A DNA stretch of 24,905 bases from G963676205 sp964342525 (GTDB lineage: Bacteria; Campylobacterota; Campylobacteria; Campylobacterales; Arcobacteraceae), in the NCBI GenBank assembly GCA_964342525.1, contig CAYFGQ010000051.1, positions 1-24,905 of the forward strand, in the 5' to 3' direction. The notes beneath the pieces are model-generated. The model saw only the letters and a list, made by a program, of their open reading frames with translations, had not been told where the DNA came from and made no database searches. Positions within the stretch are counted from its first letter, which is position 1; each line of letters starts with the position of its first letter. This document shows positions 8,344 through 16,657 of this stretch, in pieces. The position numbers were made by a program, and so were the translations under genes.

Positions 8344-8439
8344 GTAATTTATTTGTAATATTGTATTTGTGGGAGTTAATTAAATTATTAATTTCAAATT
8401 TTAAAATATAGATTTTGTTTTTATAGTATAGAGGAATAA

Positions 8440-9633
8440 ATGGATAATTTATATGCATCAAAGATTGAACTTCAAAGTAGTTTGATTTTAAGAAAATCAA
8501 CGATTCTTTATATTGAAAGTGATGATGTGCTTTTCTCTAAGATGAATCCTTTATTTGATCAAGTATTTAGTAAAACATATTCAACTATAAATGCAAAAGA
8601 AGCTTTCAAAATTTTTCAAAACTCATCTGAAAAAATAGATGTGATATTAATTGATACCCATGTGGAAGATATGTCAGCTATTGAATTTGTAGAAAAAATA
8701 AGAGAGATAGATAAAGATATAATTATCATCATATCTGTTCTTCCTTTCAATGAAGGAAGTGTTGAAGAGTATGTGGAAAAATCAAATAATTTTTATGAAT
8801 TTATAAAACTTCAAATAAATGATCTCCTTCAAAAACCATATCAACCTATGACTACTTTAAAGGTTATCTCAAAATATCTAATGGCAAAAGAGAATGAACG
8901 ACTTATAGAAAATCAAAAAAGTGCTCTTTTTAATTTAAAATATATGGTAGACCATCAAAATCTTTTAAGTGAGACAGATCTAAAAGGTAATATTATCTAT
9001 GCAAATGATAAGTTCTGCGAAATTTCAGGTTATACAAGAGAAGAATTAGAAGGGCATTCCCATAATATGGTAAGACATCCCGATATGGATAAAAAGATTT
9101 TTCGGCAAATGTGGGAGACTATAAGAGCTGGTAAAATTTGGGAAGGTAGAGTTAAAAATAAGAAAAAAGATGGTGGATATTATTGGGTTGAAGCTATAAT
9201 AGCTCCCATAATGGAAAATGGTAAGATAGTAAAATATATGGCCTCTAGACAAGATATCACACAACTTGTGGATAAAGAGAAGTTAATGTTAAAAGAGATA
9301 AAAAGGATAAAATCTGAAAACTATCGTGATAGGGAGGAGATAGCGAAAAAAGCTTATGAAGAGGGTGTATTAAAATATACCCATGAGTTTGAAAGTCTAA
9401 AAATGACCATCAATATGCTTAAAAAACAATTGGCAAAAGAGGAATCTAAAAATGCTGGTAATATTGTTCAAATTGATAAACTAGTAGAATCTGAAAGAGC
9501 AGCAAATGAGATAAAAGATAAGGTATTATCTAAAGCTAAAGATGATATAGCAAAACTTTTTGATAAAAATAAAAGATTAGAGCAAATAAATTCTCAACTA
9601 GAAAAGAAATTAGAAAAAGCAGGGATTAAATAA
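8440..9633 (+). CDS. Receiver - Aer-like PAS - coiled-coil signalling protein
   Basis: This 397-residue cytoplasmic protein starts with a response-regulator receiver domain (about 20-148). The acidic pocket is ESDD (26-29), the phospho-acceptor D72 lies in VILIDTHVED, and the conserved lysine K132 lies in LLQKPYQP. A PAS domain follows (about 168-275) with the Aer-type run SGYTREELEGHSHNMVRHPD and the GGYYWVEAIIAPI strand. This subtype commonly binds FAD or haem in energy taxis. The rest (about 276-397) is charged coiled coil. No kinase, GGDEF, EAL, DNA-binding or chemoreceptor domain is present, so output is probably through partner binding. The binding site AGAGGA lies about 5 bases upstream of the ATG. 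It is convergent with the TRAP transporter operon, which gives no clear functional link. Confidence 0.85.
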   Translation: MDNLYASKIELQSSLILRKSTILYIESDDVLFSKMNPLFDQVFSKTYSTINAKEAFKIFQNSSEKIDVILIDTHVEDMSAIEFVEKIREIDKDIIIIISVLPFNEGSVEEYVEKSNNFYEFIKLQINDLLQKPYQPMTTLKVISKYLMAKENERLIENQKSALFNLKYMVDHQNLLSETDLKGNIIYANDKFCEISGYTREELEGHSHNMVRHPDMDKKIFRQMWETIRAGKIWEGRVKNKKKDGGYYWVEAIIAPIMENGKIVKYMASRQDITQLVDKEKLMLKEIKRIKSENYRDREEIAKKAYEEGVLKYTHEFESLKMTINMLKKQLAKEESKNAGNIVQIDKLVESERAANEIKDKVLSKAKDDIAKLFDKNKRLEQINSQLEKKLEKAGIK

Positions 9634-9634
9634 A

Positions 9635-9663
9635 TCCTAAAAGAGATTTAATCTCTTTTAGGA
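9635..9663. terminator. Bidirectional terminator shared with the TRAP operon
   Basis: A perfect 13-bp stem (9635-9647 with 9651-9663) encloses a 3-base loop that is exactly the stop codon (TAA on the minus strand) of the TRAP permease. A-rich and T-rich arms on both sides make it usable in both directions. Confidence 0.8.
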
Positions 9664-12287
9664 ATTGTAACCCACATATTATCTATACGATTAAAATTAT
9701 CTTCATTTTCTGGAATCTTAGTCTCAGCGCTATTGTCATCATCATTTTTACCTTTTAATTGATACCAAGCCATTAAGAATGTGATTATAAATAGTGGTAT
9801 TAAAACTACTTGTTTTGGAAGTCTATCTTCATTTTTAACTTTTACACTATCTATGATCCATCCACTATCAACACCAGCTTTTTTCATAGCTTCTATTTGT
9901 TTGTTGTTTCCTGGCAAAACCATAGCAACTTCCATAGGTCCAAATAGATCATCAAGCATTAAGCCTGTGTTGTCAATCTTTTCTTTTCCTGTTGTACCAT
10001 CTTCAATCTCTATTGAGAAGGTGTAAGTTTTTTCATCACCCTCAATAGTCTCTCCACTTACTACAAACTCTAGTCTATCACCTTCATTCATATTTTCAGC
10101 TACTTTAAATATCTCTTTACCTTCTTTGATCACAAATGGTTCTTGAACCCTATCCCAAATAACATCTGGTCTAAAGATAAAAAAGGTAAGTAAGAGGAGG
10201 GCAACTGTTTCCCAAATCTTATTTTTTCTAAACCAAAAACCTTGGGTAGCTGCTGCAAATAAAAGCATACCAATGATAGAAGAAACAACTACCACAATAA
10301 ACTCAAAGGTATTTTCAATACCAATCATTAAAAGCTGAGTATTGAAAATAAACATAAAAGGAAGCATCGCTGTACGGATATCGTAGGTAAATCCTTGGAT
10401 ACCTGTACGTATTGGATCCCCTTTTGATATGGCGGCCGCAGCAAAGGCGGCAAGACCAACAGGTGGTGTATCATCAGCTAAAATACCAAAATAAAATACA
10501 AACATATGTGCTGCAATAAGCGGTATAGCTAAATCATTTGCTGCTCCAAGACTCACAATAACTGGAGCCATTAAGGAGGATACAACTATATAGTTTGCAG
10601 TTGTTGGAAGTCCCATACCTAAGATCAAACTAATCATAGCTGTAAATAATAAAATAAGATAGATATTTCCACCTGATACATTTTCAACCACACCAATGAT
10701 AACTTGACCTATACCAGTAAGGGTAACAGTACCAACAATGATACCTGCAACAGCAGTAGCAACACCAATACCGATCATGTTTTTAGCACCATTAATAAGA
10801 CCAATTTCAAGATCAATAAGTCCACCTTTTAGTTTTCCGGCTATTTCTCCCTTATCACCCCTAAAGAAGTCGATAAGCGGTCTTTGCGTAACTAAAATAA
10901 ATATCATAAAGATAGTTGCCCAAAATGCTGAAAGATCAGGGGATAGCCTCTCAACTGTTAAAAGCCAAACTAAAACAACAACTGGTAAAAGATAGTGTAG
11001 TCCAGATAAAACAGTTGGTCCAACTTTTGGAAGTTCTGTTATATCATCTTTATCAAGGTCAGGAACTTTTGAAGCCACATATATAAGGTATATATACATT
11101 ACTGTTAGAAGTATAAGTATTACAGTAAAAGATCCTTCCCCTGCAGTTGATTTTATAAACTCAATTATCGGTGGCAATACAAAGGCTAAAAATCCAAGCA
11201 CTGCAATAACACTTGATATACCTATCATCTTACCAAGGGCATTCATTTTATGAGGTCTTGGAAGTCCAGTCATTCCCGCTTTCATAGCCTCAAGGTGTAC
11301 AATATATACTAAAGCGATATAAGAGATGATCGCTGGTAAAAAGGCGTGTTTGATAACTTCAATAAATGGTATACCAACATATTCAACCATTAAAAAGGCT
11401 GCTGCACCCATAATAGGTGGGGTGAGTTGTCCATTTGTGGATGATGCCACCTCAATAGCACCAGCTTTTTCCTTAGAAAAACCAACCTTTTTCATTAATG
11501 GAATTGTAAATGTACCAGTAGTAACAACATTTGCAATAGAACTTCCTGATATCATCCCTGTCATAGCAGAACTCACAACAGCAGCTTTTGCTGGACCACC
11601 TCTAAAGTGACCCATCAAAGAAAAGGCAACACGGATAAAATAGTTACCAGCTCCAGCTTGTTCAAGTAATGCTCCAAATAGTACAAATAAAAATACCATA
11701 GTAGAAGAAACGCCTATGGCGATACCAAATGCACCCTCAGTAGTGATCCACATATGAGACACAATTTTACCTATCGACGATCCGCCATAAACTCCACCAC
11801 CAAAATATGCATAAAGTAAAGCTAAGGTAGCGATAACCATAAGTGGTGGTCCTAGGGTTCTTCTAGCAGCTTCTAAAAGTAGTACAATACCACAAATACT
11901 AAAAAATAGATCAAGATCACTAGGTGTACCTAATCTCATCTCAAAATTATCAGAATCCCATACTTGAGAGTAGATAAAAAAAGCAATACTCATAATAAGT
12001 AAAATACCCATTATCCAATCCGTGATAGGTACATATCTTTTGGGTGAGTTTTTAAATGGCAAGTAACTTAAATATGCTAAAAAACCAGCAAATATAAGGT
12101 GTACTTTTCTAACTACATCTGAATTTATCCAAGGGGTAAACTCTAATACTAATGGAGAAGATACATATAATTGAAATAGTGACCAAGCAAGTGCTAAATA
12201 TAGTATTAATTTTGCAACAATTTTATTGGAGGGTTCCCTTCCACCTGTTTCGGCTTCCGTTACTAAATCTTGTGCTTCTTTACTCAT
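9648..12287 (-). CDS. TRAP transporter permease, fused DctQM, TAXI type
   Basis: This 879-residue inner-membrane protein carries the small four-span subunit (about 25-160) fused to the large twelve-span transport subunit (about 175-690), the usual layout of TAXI-type TRAP systems. Telling stretches are AMTGMISGSSIANVVTTG, STNGQLTPPIMGAAAF and ILGMGLPTTANYIVVSSL. A soluble C-terminal part (about 710-830) followed by a last span (about 832-852) fits the DUF3394 extension of fused permeases. It would use a sodium or proton gradient to import a carboxylated solute delivered by the binding protein encoded just upstream. The start has AGGAGG at ideal spacing. A strong hairpin separates the two genes, so the permease is probably made in lower amounts. 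The substrate is unknown; TAXI systems are often tied to dicarboxylates or glutamate. Confidence 0.95.
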   Translation of the reverse strand: MSKEAQDLVTEAETGGREPSNKIVAKLILYLALAWSLFQLYVSSPLVLEFTPWINSDVVRKVHLIFAGFLAYLSYLPFKNSPKRYVPITDWIMGILLIMSIAFFIYSQVWDSDNFEMRLGTPSDLDLFFSICGIVLLLEAARRTLGPPLMVIATLALLYAYFGGGVYGGSSIGKIVSHMWITTEGAFGIAIGVSSTMVFLFVLFGALLEQAGAGNYFIRVAFSLMGHFRGGPAKAAVVSSAMTGMISGSSIANVVTTGTFTIPLMKKVGFSKEKAGAIEVASSTNGQLTPPIMGAAAFLMVEYVGIPFIEVIKHAFLPAIISYIALVYIVHLEAMKAGMTGLPRPHKMNALGKMIGISSVIAVLGFLAFVLPPIIEFIKSTAGEGSFTVILILLTVMYIYLIYVASKVPDLDKDDITELPKVGPTVLSGLHYLLPVVVLVWLLTVERLSPDLSAFWATIFMIFILVTQRPLIDFFRGDKGEIAGKLKGGLIDLEIGLINGAKNMIGIGVATAVAGIIVGTVTLTGIGQVIIGVVENVSGGNIYLILLFTAMISLILGMGLPTTANYIVVSSLMAPVIVSLGAANDLAIPLIAAHMFVFYFGILADDTPPVGLAAFAAAAISKGDPIRTGIQGFTYDIRTAMLPFMFIFNTQLLMIGIENTFEFIVVVVSSIIGMLLFAAATQGFWFRKNKIWETVALLLLTFFIFRPDVIWDRVQEPFVIKEGKEIFKVAENMNEGDRLEFVVSGETIEGDEKTYTFSIEIEDGTTGKEKIDNTGLMLDDLFGPMEVAMVLPGNNKQIEAMKKAGVDSGWIIDSVKVKNEDRLPKQVVLIPLFIITFLMAWYQLKGKNDDDNSAETKIPENEDNFNRIDNMWVTIPKRD

Positions 12288-12352
12288 AACTGCCTCCTAA
12301 ACATACTTTTAAATCCCACACTCTTAGGGACTTAAAAATATATTAAAGGTTA

Positions 12353-12382
12353 TTTATAAAAAGGGAAAACCCTTTTTATAAA
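12353..12382 (-). terminator. Intercistronic hairpin (attenuator) in the TRAP operon
   Basis: A perfect 13-bp stem (12353-12365 with 12370-12382) with an AAAA loop lies directly after the solute-binding protein stop (12385) and 66 bases before the permease start. Read on the minus strand, CCC followed by TTTTT ends the stem. It likely lets only part of transcription reach the permease, or protects the upstream mRNA end. Confidence 0.75.
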
Positions 12383-12384
12383 AT

Positions 12385-13344
12385 TTATTTAATTAAACCT
12401 GCTTCTTTATAGTATTTTGCTGCACCTGGGTGAAGTGGAGCTGATAGAGAATCTCTTACCATCTCTTCTTTTTTAAGGTTAGCAAATGCTGGGTGAAGTT
12501 TTTTGAATGCATCAAAGTTTTCAAATACAGCTTTAACAACAGTATAAACAACTTTTTCAGGAACTTTAGCTGAAGTTACAAATGTAGCACCTACACCAAA
12601 TGTAGTTGCATCCATATCATTACCTTTGTACATTCCAGCTGGAATAGTAGCTTTTCTATAGTAATCATGCTCAGCGATAAGTTTTTTTACATCATTATCA
12701 TAGATATTTACAAGTCTAGAATCACAAGTTGTAGTAGCTTCTTTAATCGCTCCACTTGGGTGACCAACTACATAAACCATTGCATCGATTTTATTATCAC
12801 AAAGAGCTTTTGCCATCTCTGCAGCTTTTAACTCTGATGCTACTTTAAAGTCTTTTTTAGTCCATCCTTTAGCTTTCATAAGGATTTCCATAGTACCTCT
12901 TTGTCCTGAACCTGGATTTCCTATATTTACTCTTTTACCTTTTAAGTCATCTGCTTCTTTGATACCAGCATCTGCTCTAGCAACTACAGTAAAAGGTTCT
13001 GGATGAACAGAAAAAACTGCTCTTAAATCTTTGAATGCACCTTTATCTTTAAACTTACTTGTACCATGGTATGCATGAAATTGCCAATCTGATTGAGCAA
13101 CACCCATTTCAAGTTCACCAGCTCTGATTGTATTAATATTGTAAACAGAACCACCAGTTGATTCAACTGAACATCTTACACCATGTTTTTTCTTATCTTT
13201 GTTTACAAGTCTACAGATTGAACCACCTGTTGGATAATAAACACCAGTAACACCACCTGTACCTATAGTAACGTATTCCATTGCCATTGCTGGAATAGAT
13301 AATAACCCTGCTAGCATAGCAGTCATAAGTCCTTTTCGTAACAT
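12385..13344 (-). CDS. TAXI-family TRAP solute-binding protein
   Basis: This 319-residue periplasmic protein begins with a signal peptide (about 1-21, ending AMAM) followed by the family start EYVTIGTGGVTGVYYPTGG. The run RAGELEMGVAQSDW (about 75-88) and the hinge stretch KGKRVNIGNPGSGQRGTMEI (about 135-154) are typical of the TAXI group. It captures an anionic solute and hands it to the fused permease encoded downstream. Two spaced cysteines (C44 and C58 region) and another pair near residue 190-208 could be structural. The start has GGAGG six bases upstream. The gene is first in its operon, with TATAAT at 13374-13379 on the minus strand. Confidence 0.95.
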   Translation of the reverse strand: MLRKGLMTAMLAGLLSIPAMAMEYVTIGTGGVTGVYYPTGGSICRLVNKDKKKHGVRCSVESTGGSVYNINTIRAGELEMGVAQSDWQFHAYHGTSKFKDKGAFKDLRAVFSVHPEPFTVVARADAGIKEADDLKGKRVNIGNPGSGQRGTMEILMKAKGWTKKDFKVASELKAAEMAKALCDNKIDAMVYVVGHPSGAIKEATTTCDSRLVNIYDNDVKKLIAEHDYYRKATIPAGMYKGNDMDATTFGVGATFVTSAKVPEKVVYTVVKAVFENFDAFKKLHPAFANLKKEEMVRDSLSAPLHPGAAKYYKEAGLIK

Positions 13345-13373
13345 AATTGCCTCCGTTTTTAAGATATGAATCG

Positions 13374-13379
13374 ATTATA
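13374..13379 (-). promoter_or_regulatory. -10 element of the TRAP operon
   Basis: On the minus strand this reads TATAAT, 30 bases before the solute-binding protein start. It overlaps one arm of a 9-bp inverted repeat (13377-13419), so a regulator bound there could block the promoter. Confidence 0.5.
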
Positions 13380-13419
13380 ACCTAAAAATTATTAATGTGT
13401 ATATTAGTTATTAGGTTAT
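13377..13419. repeat. 9-bp inverted repeat in the divergent TRAP/TonB-like promoter region
   Basis: ATAACCTAA (13377-13385) and TTAGGTTAT (13411-13419) are perfect reverse complements 25 bases apart. The left arm overlaps the TRAP -10 box. This is the geometry of an operator, though an AT-rich chance repeat is possible. Confidence 0.45.
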
Positions 13420-13456
13420 TTTTAATAATGTATGATTATTTTAAGCTAAATAACCA

Positions 13457-13462
13457 TATAAT
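13457..13462 (+). promoter_or_regulatory. -10 element for the TonB-like gene
   Basis: TATAAT lies 35 bases before the GTG start at 13498 in an otherwise featureless A/T-rich stretch. Confidence 0.4.
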
Positions 13463-13497
13463 TTATACTTATTATCTATATATTTAAAGGGATCCTT

Positions 13498-14280
13498 GTG
13501 AGGGGTAAAACAAGAAACTTAATAGAGAATGTAGGGGCATTCGTTTTTTTAATAATTTTACTAAGTGTGATTTTTCTAGTTGTGGCAAACTATACTAGCT
13601 TAGGTAAAGCCCTTGAATTAGAGGCTATAAAGAATACTATTTTAGAAAACTTCAAAGATAAAACTGATAAAAACTCATCTATTATTGATAATACAAATAT
13701 TATTTTAGAAAAAGAAAATAAAGAACAAAATATTTCAAAAGAAAAAATAGCTAAAAAAGAAGTTACGAAAGTAAACACTAAAGAAGAAAGTAAAAAAATT
13801 GTAGTAGAAAAAACTGAAGAAAAAAAGGTAGCGTTACCAAAATTCCCAGTTAAGATAAATGAAGAGAAACCTAAAGTACAAGAATCAAAAAAAACAGTAA
13901 ATACAAAAAAAGAAGAAGCTAAAAAAATACAAGAAACTGAAAAAGAGCAAAGTGATCAGAAAAAAAGTGGACCTGTATTATCTGCAAAAAACTTAGCAAA
14001 GTTTAGTGTTATAAATAAATTTATAAGAGATACCAAGACTAAAATCAATAACAATATCAAAAAACAAAATATCCCAAAAGCTGAGAATCCAAGATATGCA
14101 AATATAAGAGTTACAGTACTTAAAAATGGAGGATATGAGCAACTTATACTTATGGATGGAAATAAAGAGTATTTCAATCTTATAAAAGAGGGTGTTTTAT
14201 CTTCATTCCCTCTTAAAATTGATCCAAAAATAAATGATCAATTTCCTAGATATTTTAGGATGAAGATCATAGAAAAATAA
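13498..14280 (+). CDS. Single-span TonB/TolA-like envelope protein
   Basis: This 260-residue protein starts at GTG with AAAGGG about 7 bases upstream. One membrane span lies at about residues 13-31 with a basic cytoplasmic tip (RGKTRN). A long lysine/glutamate-rich periplasmic linker follows (about 45-165, with runs such as KKVALPKFPVKINEEKPK). A small folded C-terminal part (about 198-260) resembles the TonB/TolA C-terminal fold: IRVTVLKNGGYEQLILMDG, then a helix and FPLKIDP. The layout suggests a protein reaching across the periplasm to an outer-membrane partner. No exbB/exbD or tolQ/tolR genes lie beside it, so energy coupling is unproven. A generic cell-envelope scaffold is the alternative. 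Confidence 0.6.
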   Translation: MRGKTRNLIENVGAFVFLIILLSVIFLVVANYTSLGKALELEAIKNTILENFKDKTDKNSSIIDNTNIILEKENKEQNISKEKIAKKEVTKVNTKEESKKIVVEKTEEKKVALPKFPVKINEEKPKVQESKKTVNTKKEEAKKIQETEKEQSDQKKSGPVLSAKNLAKFSVINKFIRDTKTKINNNIKKQNIPKAENPRYANIRVTVLKNGGYEQLILMDGNKEYFNLIKEGVLSSFPLKIDPKINDQFPRYFRMKIIEK

Positions 14281-14378
14281 AAATATTAAATAAAAAGTAA
14301 ACAAAAATACAAAAAGTGACACATAAGTAACACCTTTTATGTTACATTATTCCTAAGAAAAAATTTAGGGGTATTTTT

Positions 14379-15380
14379 ATGAAACTTAAAATATATGCTT
14401 TGATGTTATTTAGTTTAGTAGCTTTTACAGCTTGTGGAAGTGATAGTGATGATTCTTCATCTGCAGATACATTGAATAAAATGCCTTCTAATGCAACTTA
14501 TGCAACAGCATCAACTGCAAATGCAGAAGATATGGTAAATTCAGATAAAATTTCAAAAAGCGCTAAATCAGCATCTTCAGTACAAAGTGATGAGGAGAAA
14601 TTAGTAAAACTAAAGATAGTAAGAAATAGTGTACTATCTAATGTAAATGATACTTATCCTTCAAGAGTAGGAACGGGGTCTTCTTCCAAAGCAACTATAA
14701 GTGATACATATTCTGATAATTGTAAAGATGGTGGTTCAATAACTGGAGGATACTCTTATGATACTGATACCTTTATAATGGATTTTACTTTAAATGCAAA
14801 TAATTGTATATCAGGTAATTCAAGAACAAATGGATCAATAGTTATGAAAGTACAATATAATAGTAATTCCCTTGATTCTTATAAAGAACTAGAATTCAAA
14901 ATAGGTTCTTCTGGTTATAGAATAACATCAACTATAAATTCTTATAATGTATATTTGGCTGCAAATAGTTATTATAAAGAGTATGATATTACTAGTTATG
15001 ATGTTTCTGCAGATGAGCCTGTAGTATATAAAGATGCTTTTTATTTTATGGCTAGAGCAAATGATGAAGTATTTTATGAAGATTCAGTAGTACAACATTT
15101 ATCTACTACAAAATATTATTATCTCTCAGGTACTCTTTATATAAGTGATAATGAATATTTTACAGTTGATACAAGCTATGATGCAAATGCAACACCATTT
15201 GAGATAGATAGTAATTATAATATTATAGATGGAACAGCACAATTTGTAGGGGAAAATAATGGTACTATACAAATTGATATAACAACATCAAATACAGCTA
15301 CTATTAGAATCGATGCAGATAATGACGATGTTTGGGAGAGTGAACAAACAGGAATAGATATCTCAAACTTTGGTTGGTAG
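14379..15380 (+). CDS. Putative lipoprotein of unknown function
   Basis: This 333-residue protein begins with a lipoprotein-type signal (KLKIYALMLFSLVAFTAC), giving a lipidated cysteine at C19. The residue at -3 is phenylalanine, so the lipobox is not ideal. A serine/aspartate-rich flexible stretch follows (about 20-75). The remainder is rich in Ser, Thr, Asn, Asp and Tyr with short beta-strand-like runs, and includes two cysteines (about C113 and C145). No family is recognised. The binding site AGGGG lies about 7 bases upstream and overlaps the right arm of a small hairpin (CCTAA 14352-14356 with TTAGG 14365-14369). It follows the TonB-like gene by 98 bases on the same strand. Confidence 0.7.
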   Translation: MKLKIYALMLFSLVAFTACGSDSDDSSSADTLNKMPSNATYATASTANAEDMVNSDKISKSAKSASSVQSDEEKLVKLKIVRNSVLSNVNDTYPSRVGTGSSSKATISDTYSDNCKDGGSITGGYSYDTDTFIMDFTLNANNCISGNSRTNGSIVMKVQYNSNSLDSYKELEFKIGSSGYRITSTINSYNVYLAANSYYKEYDITSYDVSADEPVVYKDAFYFMARANDEVFYEDSVVQHLSTTKYYYLSGTLYISDNEYFTVDTSYDANATPFEIDSNYNIIDGTAQFVGENNGTIQIDITTSNTATIRIDADNDDVWESEQTGIDISNFGW

Positions 15381-15384
15381 TCAT

Positions 15385-15415
15385 AAATAATATGGAGAAT
15401 ATCTCCATATTATTT
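15385..15415. terminator. Bidirectional terminator between the lipoprotein and small minus-strand genes
   Basis: A perfect 14-bp stem (15385-15398 with 15402-15415) with a 3-base loop sits between the two converging genes. The last stem base is the first base of the minus-strand stop codon. Confidence 0.8.
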
Positions 15416-15609
15416 TAAAAGGGACTAATTATTTTCTTTATATTTTTTGGAATATGAATAAAAGCTATTTTATCTTTTTTATTCTCTTCTATAAAAACTA
15501 TCTCAATAGTTCTATCTTTTGTGTAAAACTTTAAAGCTTTTACTTTTTTATTATTGTATTCAAATATTATATTTTTCTCTTCTAATTCTATGATAGCTCT
15601 TTTTTTCAA
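15415..15609 (-). CDS. Small basic hypothetical protein with TTG start
   Basis: This 64-residue protein starts with TTG at 15609, preceded by AAGGA at about 7-base spacing. It has no signal peptide or membrane span. It is rich in lysine and isoleucine with alternating hydrophobic residues, which suggests a small beta-sheet fold (KNIIFEYNNKKVKALKFY, then TIEIVFIEENKKDKIAFIHI). I recognise no family. It is divergent from the recombinase gene and could be a small regulator or an accessory protein, but nothing shows this. Confidence 0.55.
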   Translation of the reverse strand: MKKRAIIELEEKNIIFEYNNKKVKALKFYTKDRTIEIVFIEENKKDKIAFIHIPKNIKKIISPF

Positions 15610-15703
15610 GAATTTTCCTTTTAATTAATGTTTTAAAATATTATTACAGCAACTTTTTAAATAGTTTTAGTCATTATTTCCCCAAACCATTACAAGGTAT
15701 GAA

Positions 15704-16633
15704 ATGTTTGAAAAACTAGTTGAAGATTTTTTGTTTCACTGTATTTATGAAAAAAATCTTAGCCAAAAAACCATAAAAGCATATAAAATAGATATAAATC
15801 AATATAAAGAGTTTATAGATATAAGTCAAAAAGATTTTGATGATAAAGAGCTTTTAAAATCGTATGTGAAGTATCTTTTTTCAAAAAACTATAAAGAAAA
15901 AACCATAAAAAGAAAACTAGCAACTCTAAAAGCATTTTTCTCCCACTTAGAATTTGAAGAGATCATAAATATAAATCCTTTTAGAAAAGTAAGACTCTCG
16001 ATAAAAGAGCCAAAGATGCTTTCAAAAACTCTAAACCTAAAAGAGATAAAAAAGATATTCACATATGTATATAAACAAAAAGAAAATTATATATATAAAG
16101 AAAGATATACATATAAATCAATTATTAGAGATATAGCAGTATTAGAACTTTTATTTGCCACAGGTATAAGGGTTTCAGAGGTTTGTAGTTTGCGAGTAAA
16201 AGATATGGATCTTCAGAGTGGGGTAGTTCTAGTATTTGGAAAAGGCTCAAAACAACGCACCCTTCATATTTGTGATAGTGATGTGAAAAAAGCATTAAAA
16301 GAGTATATAGAAAGCTTTAATAAAAAAGATAAAAATGAGATACTATTTACAAATAGACTAGGGCAGTCATTATCAGAACAATCAGTAAGATTTATGATAA
16401 AAAAATACCAAGAACAAAGTGGAGTCCTAAAACACACTACCCCTCACATGTTTCGTCACTCCTTTGCCACACTACTTTTAGAAGAGGGTGTGGATATAAG
16501 ATATATACAACAAATGCTTGGACATAGTAGTATCTCTACTACACAAATATATACTCAAGTGAATCTAAAACATCAAAAAAAGATATTGGGTAGTAAACAT
16601 CCTAGGAGGAAGTTTTTGATGGAAAGTAAATAA
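15704..16633 (+). CDS. Tyrosine recombinase/integrase (Xer-like)
   Basis: This 309-residue protein has the two-domain plan of XerC/D-type recombinases. An N-terminal SAM-like DNA-binding domain spans about 1-95 (NLSQKTIKAYKIDINQY, KTIKRKLATLKAFFSHL). The catalytic domain spans about 105-300, with a complete set R156 (TGIRVSEV), K180 (GKGSKQR), H248 and R251 (PHMFRHSFAT), H274 (LGHSSISTT) and Y283 (IYT). It could resolve chromosome dimers or act as the integrase of a small element. Its length fits XerC/D. It lacks the extra insert of integron integrases. The binding site AAGG lies about 7 bases upstream. It lies close to an RNase T2 gene and a NACHT gene, in a part of the window that looks accessory. 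Confidence 0.9.
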   Translation: MFEKLVEDFLFHCIYEKNLSQKTIKAYKIDINQYKEFIDISQKDFDDKELLKSYVKYLFSKNYKEKTIKRKLATLKAFFSHLEFEEIININPFRKVRLSIKEPKMLSKTLNLKEIKKIFTYVYKQKENYIYKERYTYKSIIRDIAVLELLFATGIRVSEVCSLRVKDMDLQSGVVLVFGKGSKQRTLHICDSDVKKALKEYIESFNKKDKNEILFTNRLGQSLSEQSVRFMIKKYQEQSGVLKHTTPHMFRHSFATLLLEEGVDIRYIQQMLGHSSISTTQIYTQVNLKHQKKILGSKHPRRKFLMESK

Positions 16634-16654
16634 AGGGTAAAATACCCTTTATTT
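16628..16654. terminator. Bidirectional terminator between recombinase and RNase T2 genes
   Basis: A perfect 12-bp stem (16628-16639 with 16643-16654) with an AAA loop overlaps the recombinase stop codon and lies 3 bases from the RNase T2 stop at 16658. It can serve both converging genes. Confidence 0.8.
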
Positions 16655-16657
16655 GAT

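Noticed and set aside
8306..8500. Minus-strand 64-codon open frame in the omptin/receiver-PAS gap.
   Set aside because: It overlaps the start of the well-supported receiver-PAS gene, has low-complexity AT-driven composition and would leave no promoter space.
14327..14345. GTAACA / TGTTAC inverted repeat before the lipoprotein gene.
   Set aside because: Only six bases per arm with a competing overlapping pairing (ACATAA / TTATGT); expected by chance in such AT-rich DNA.
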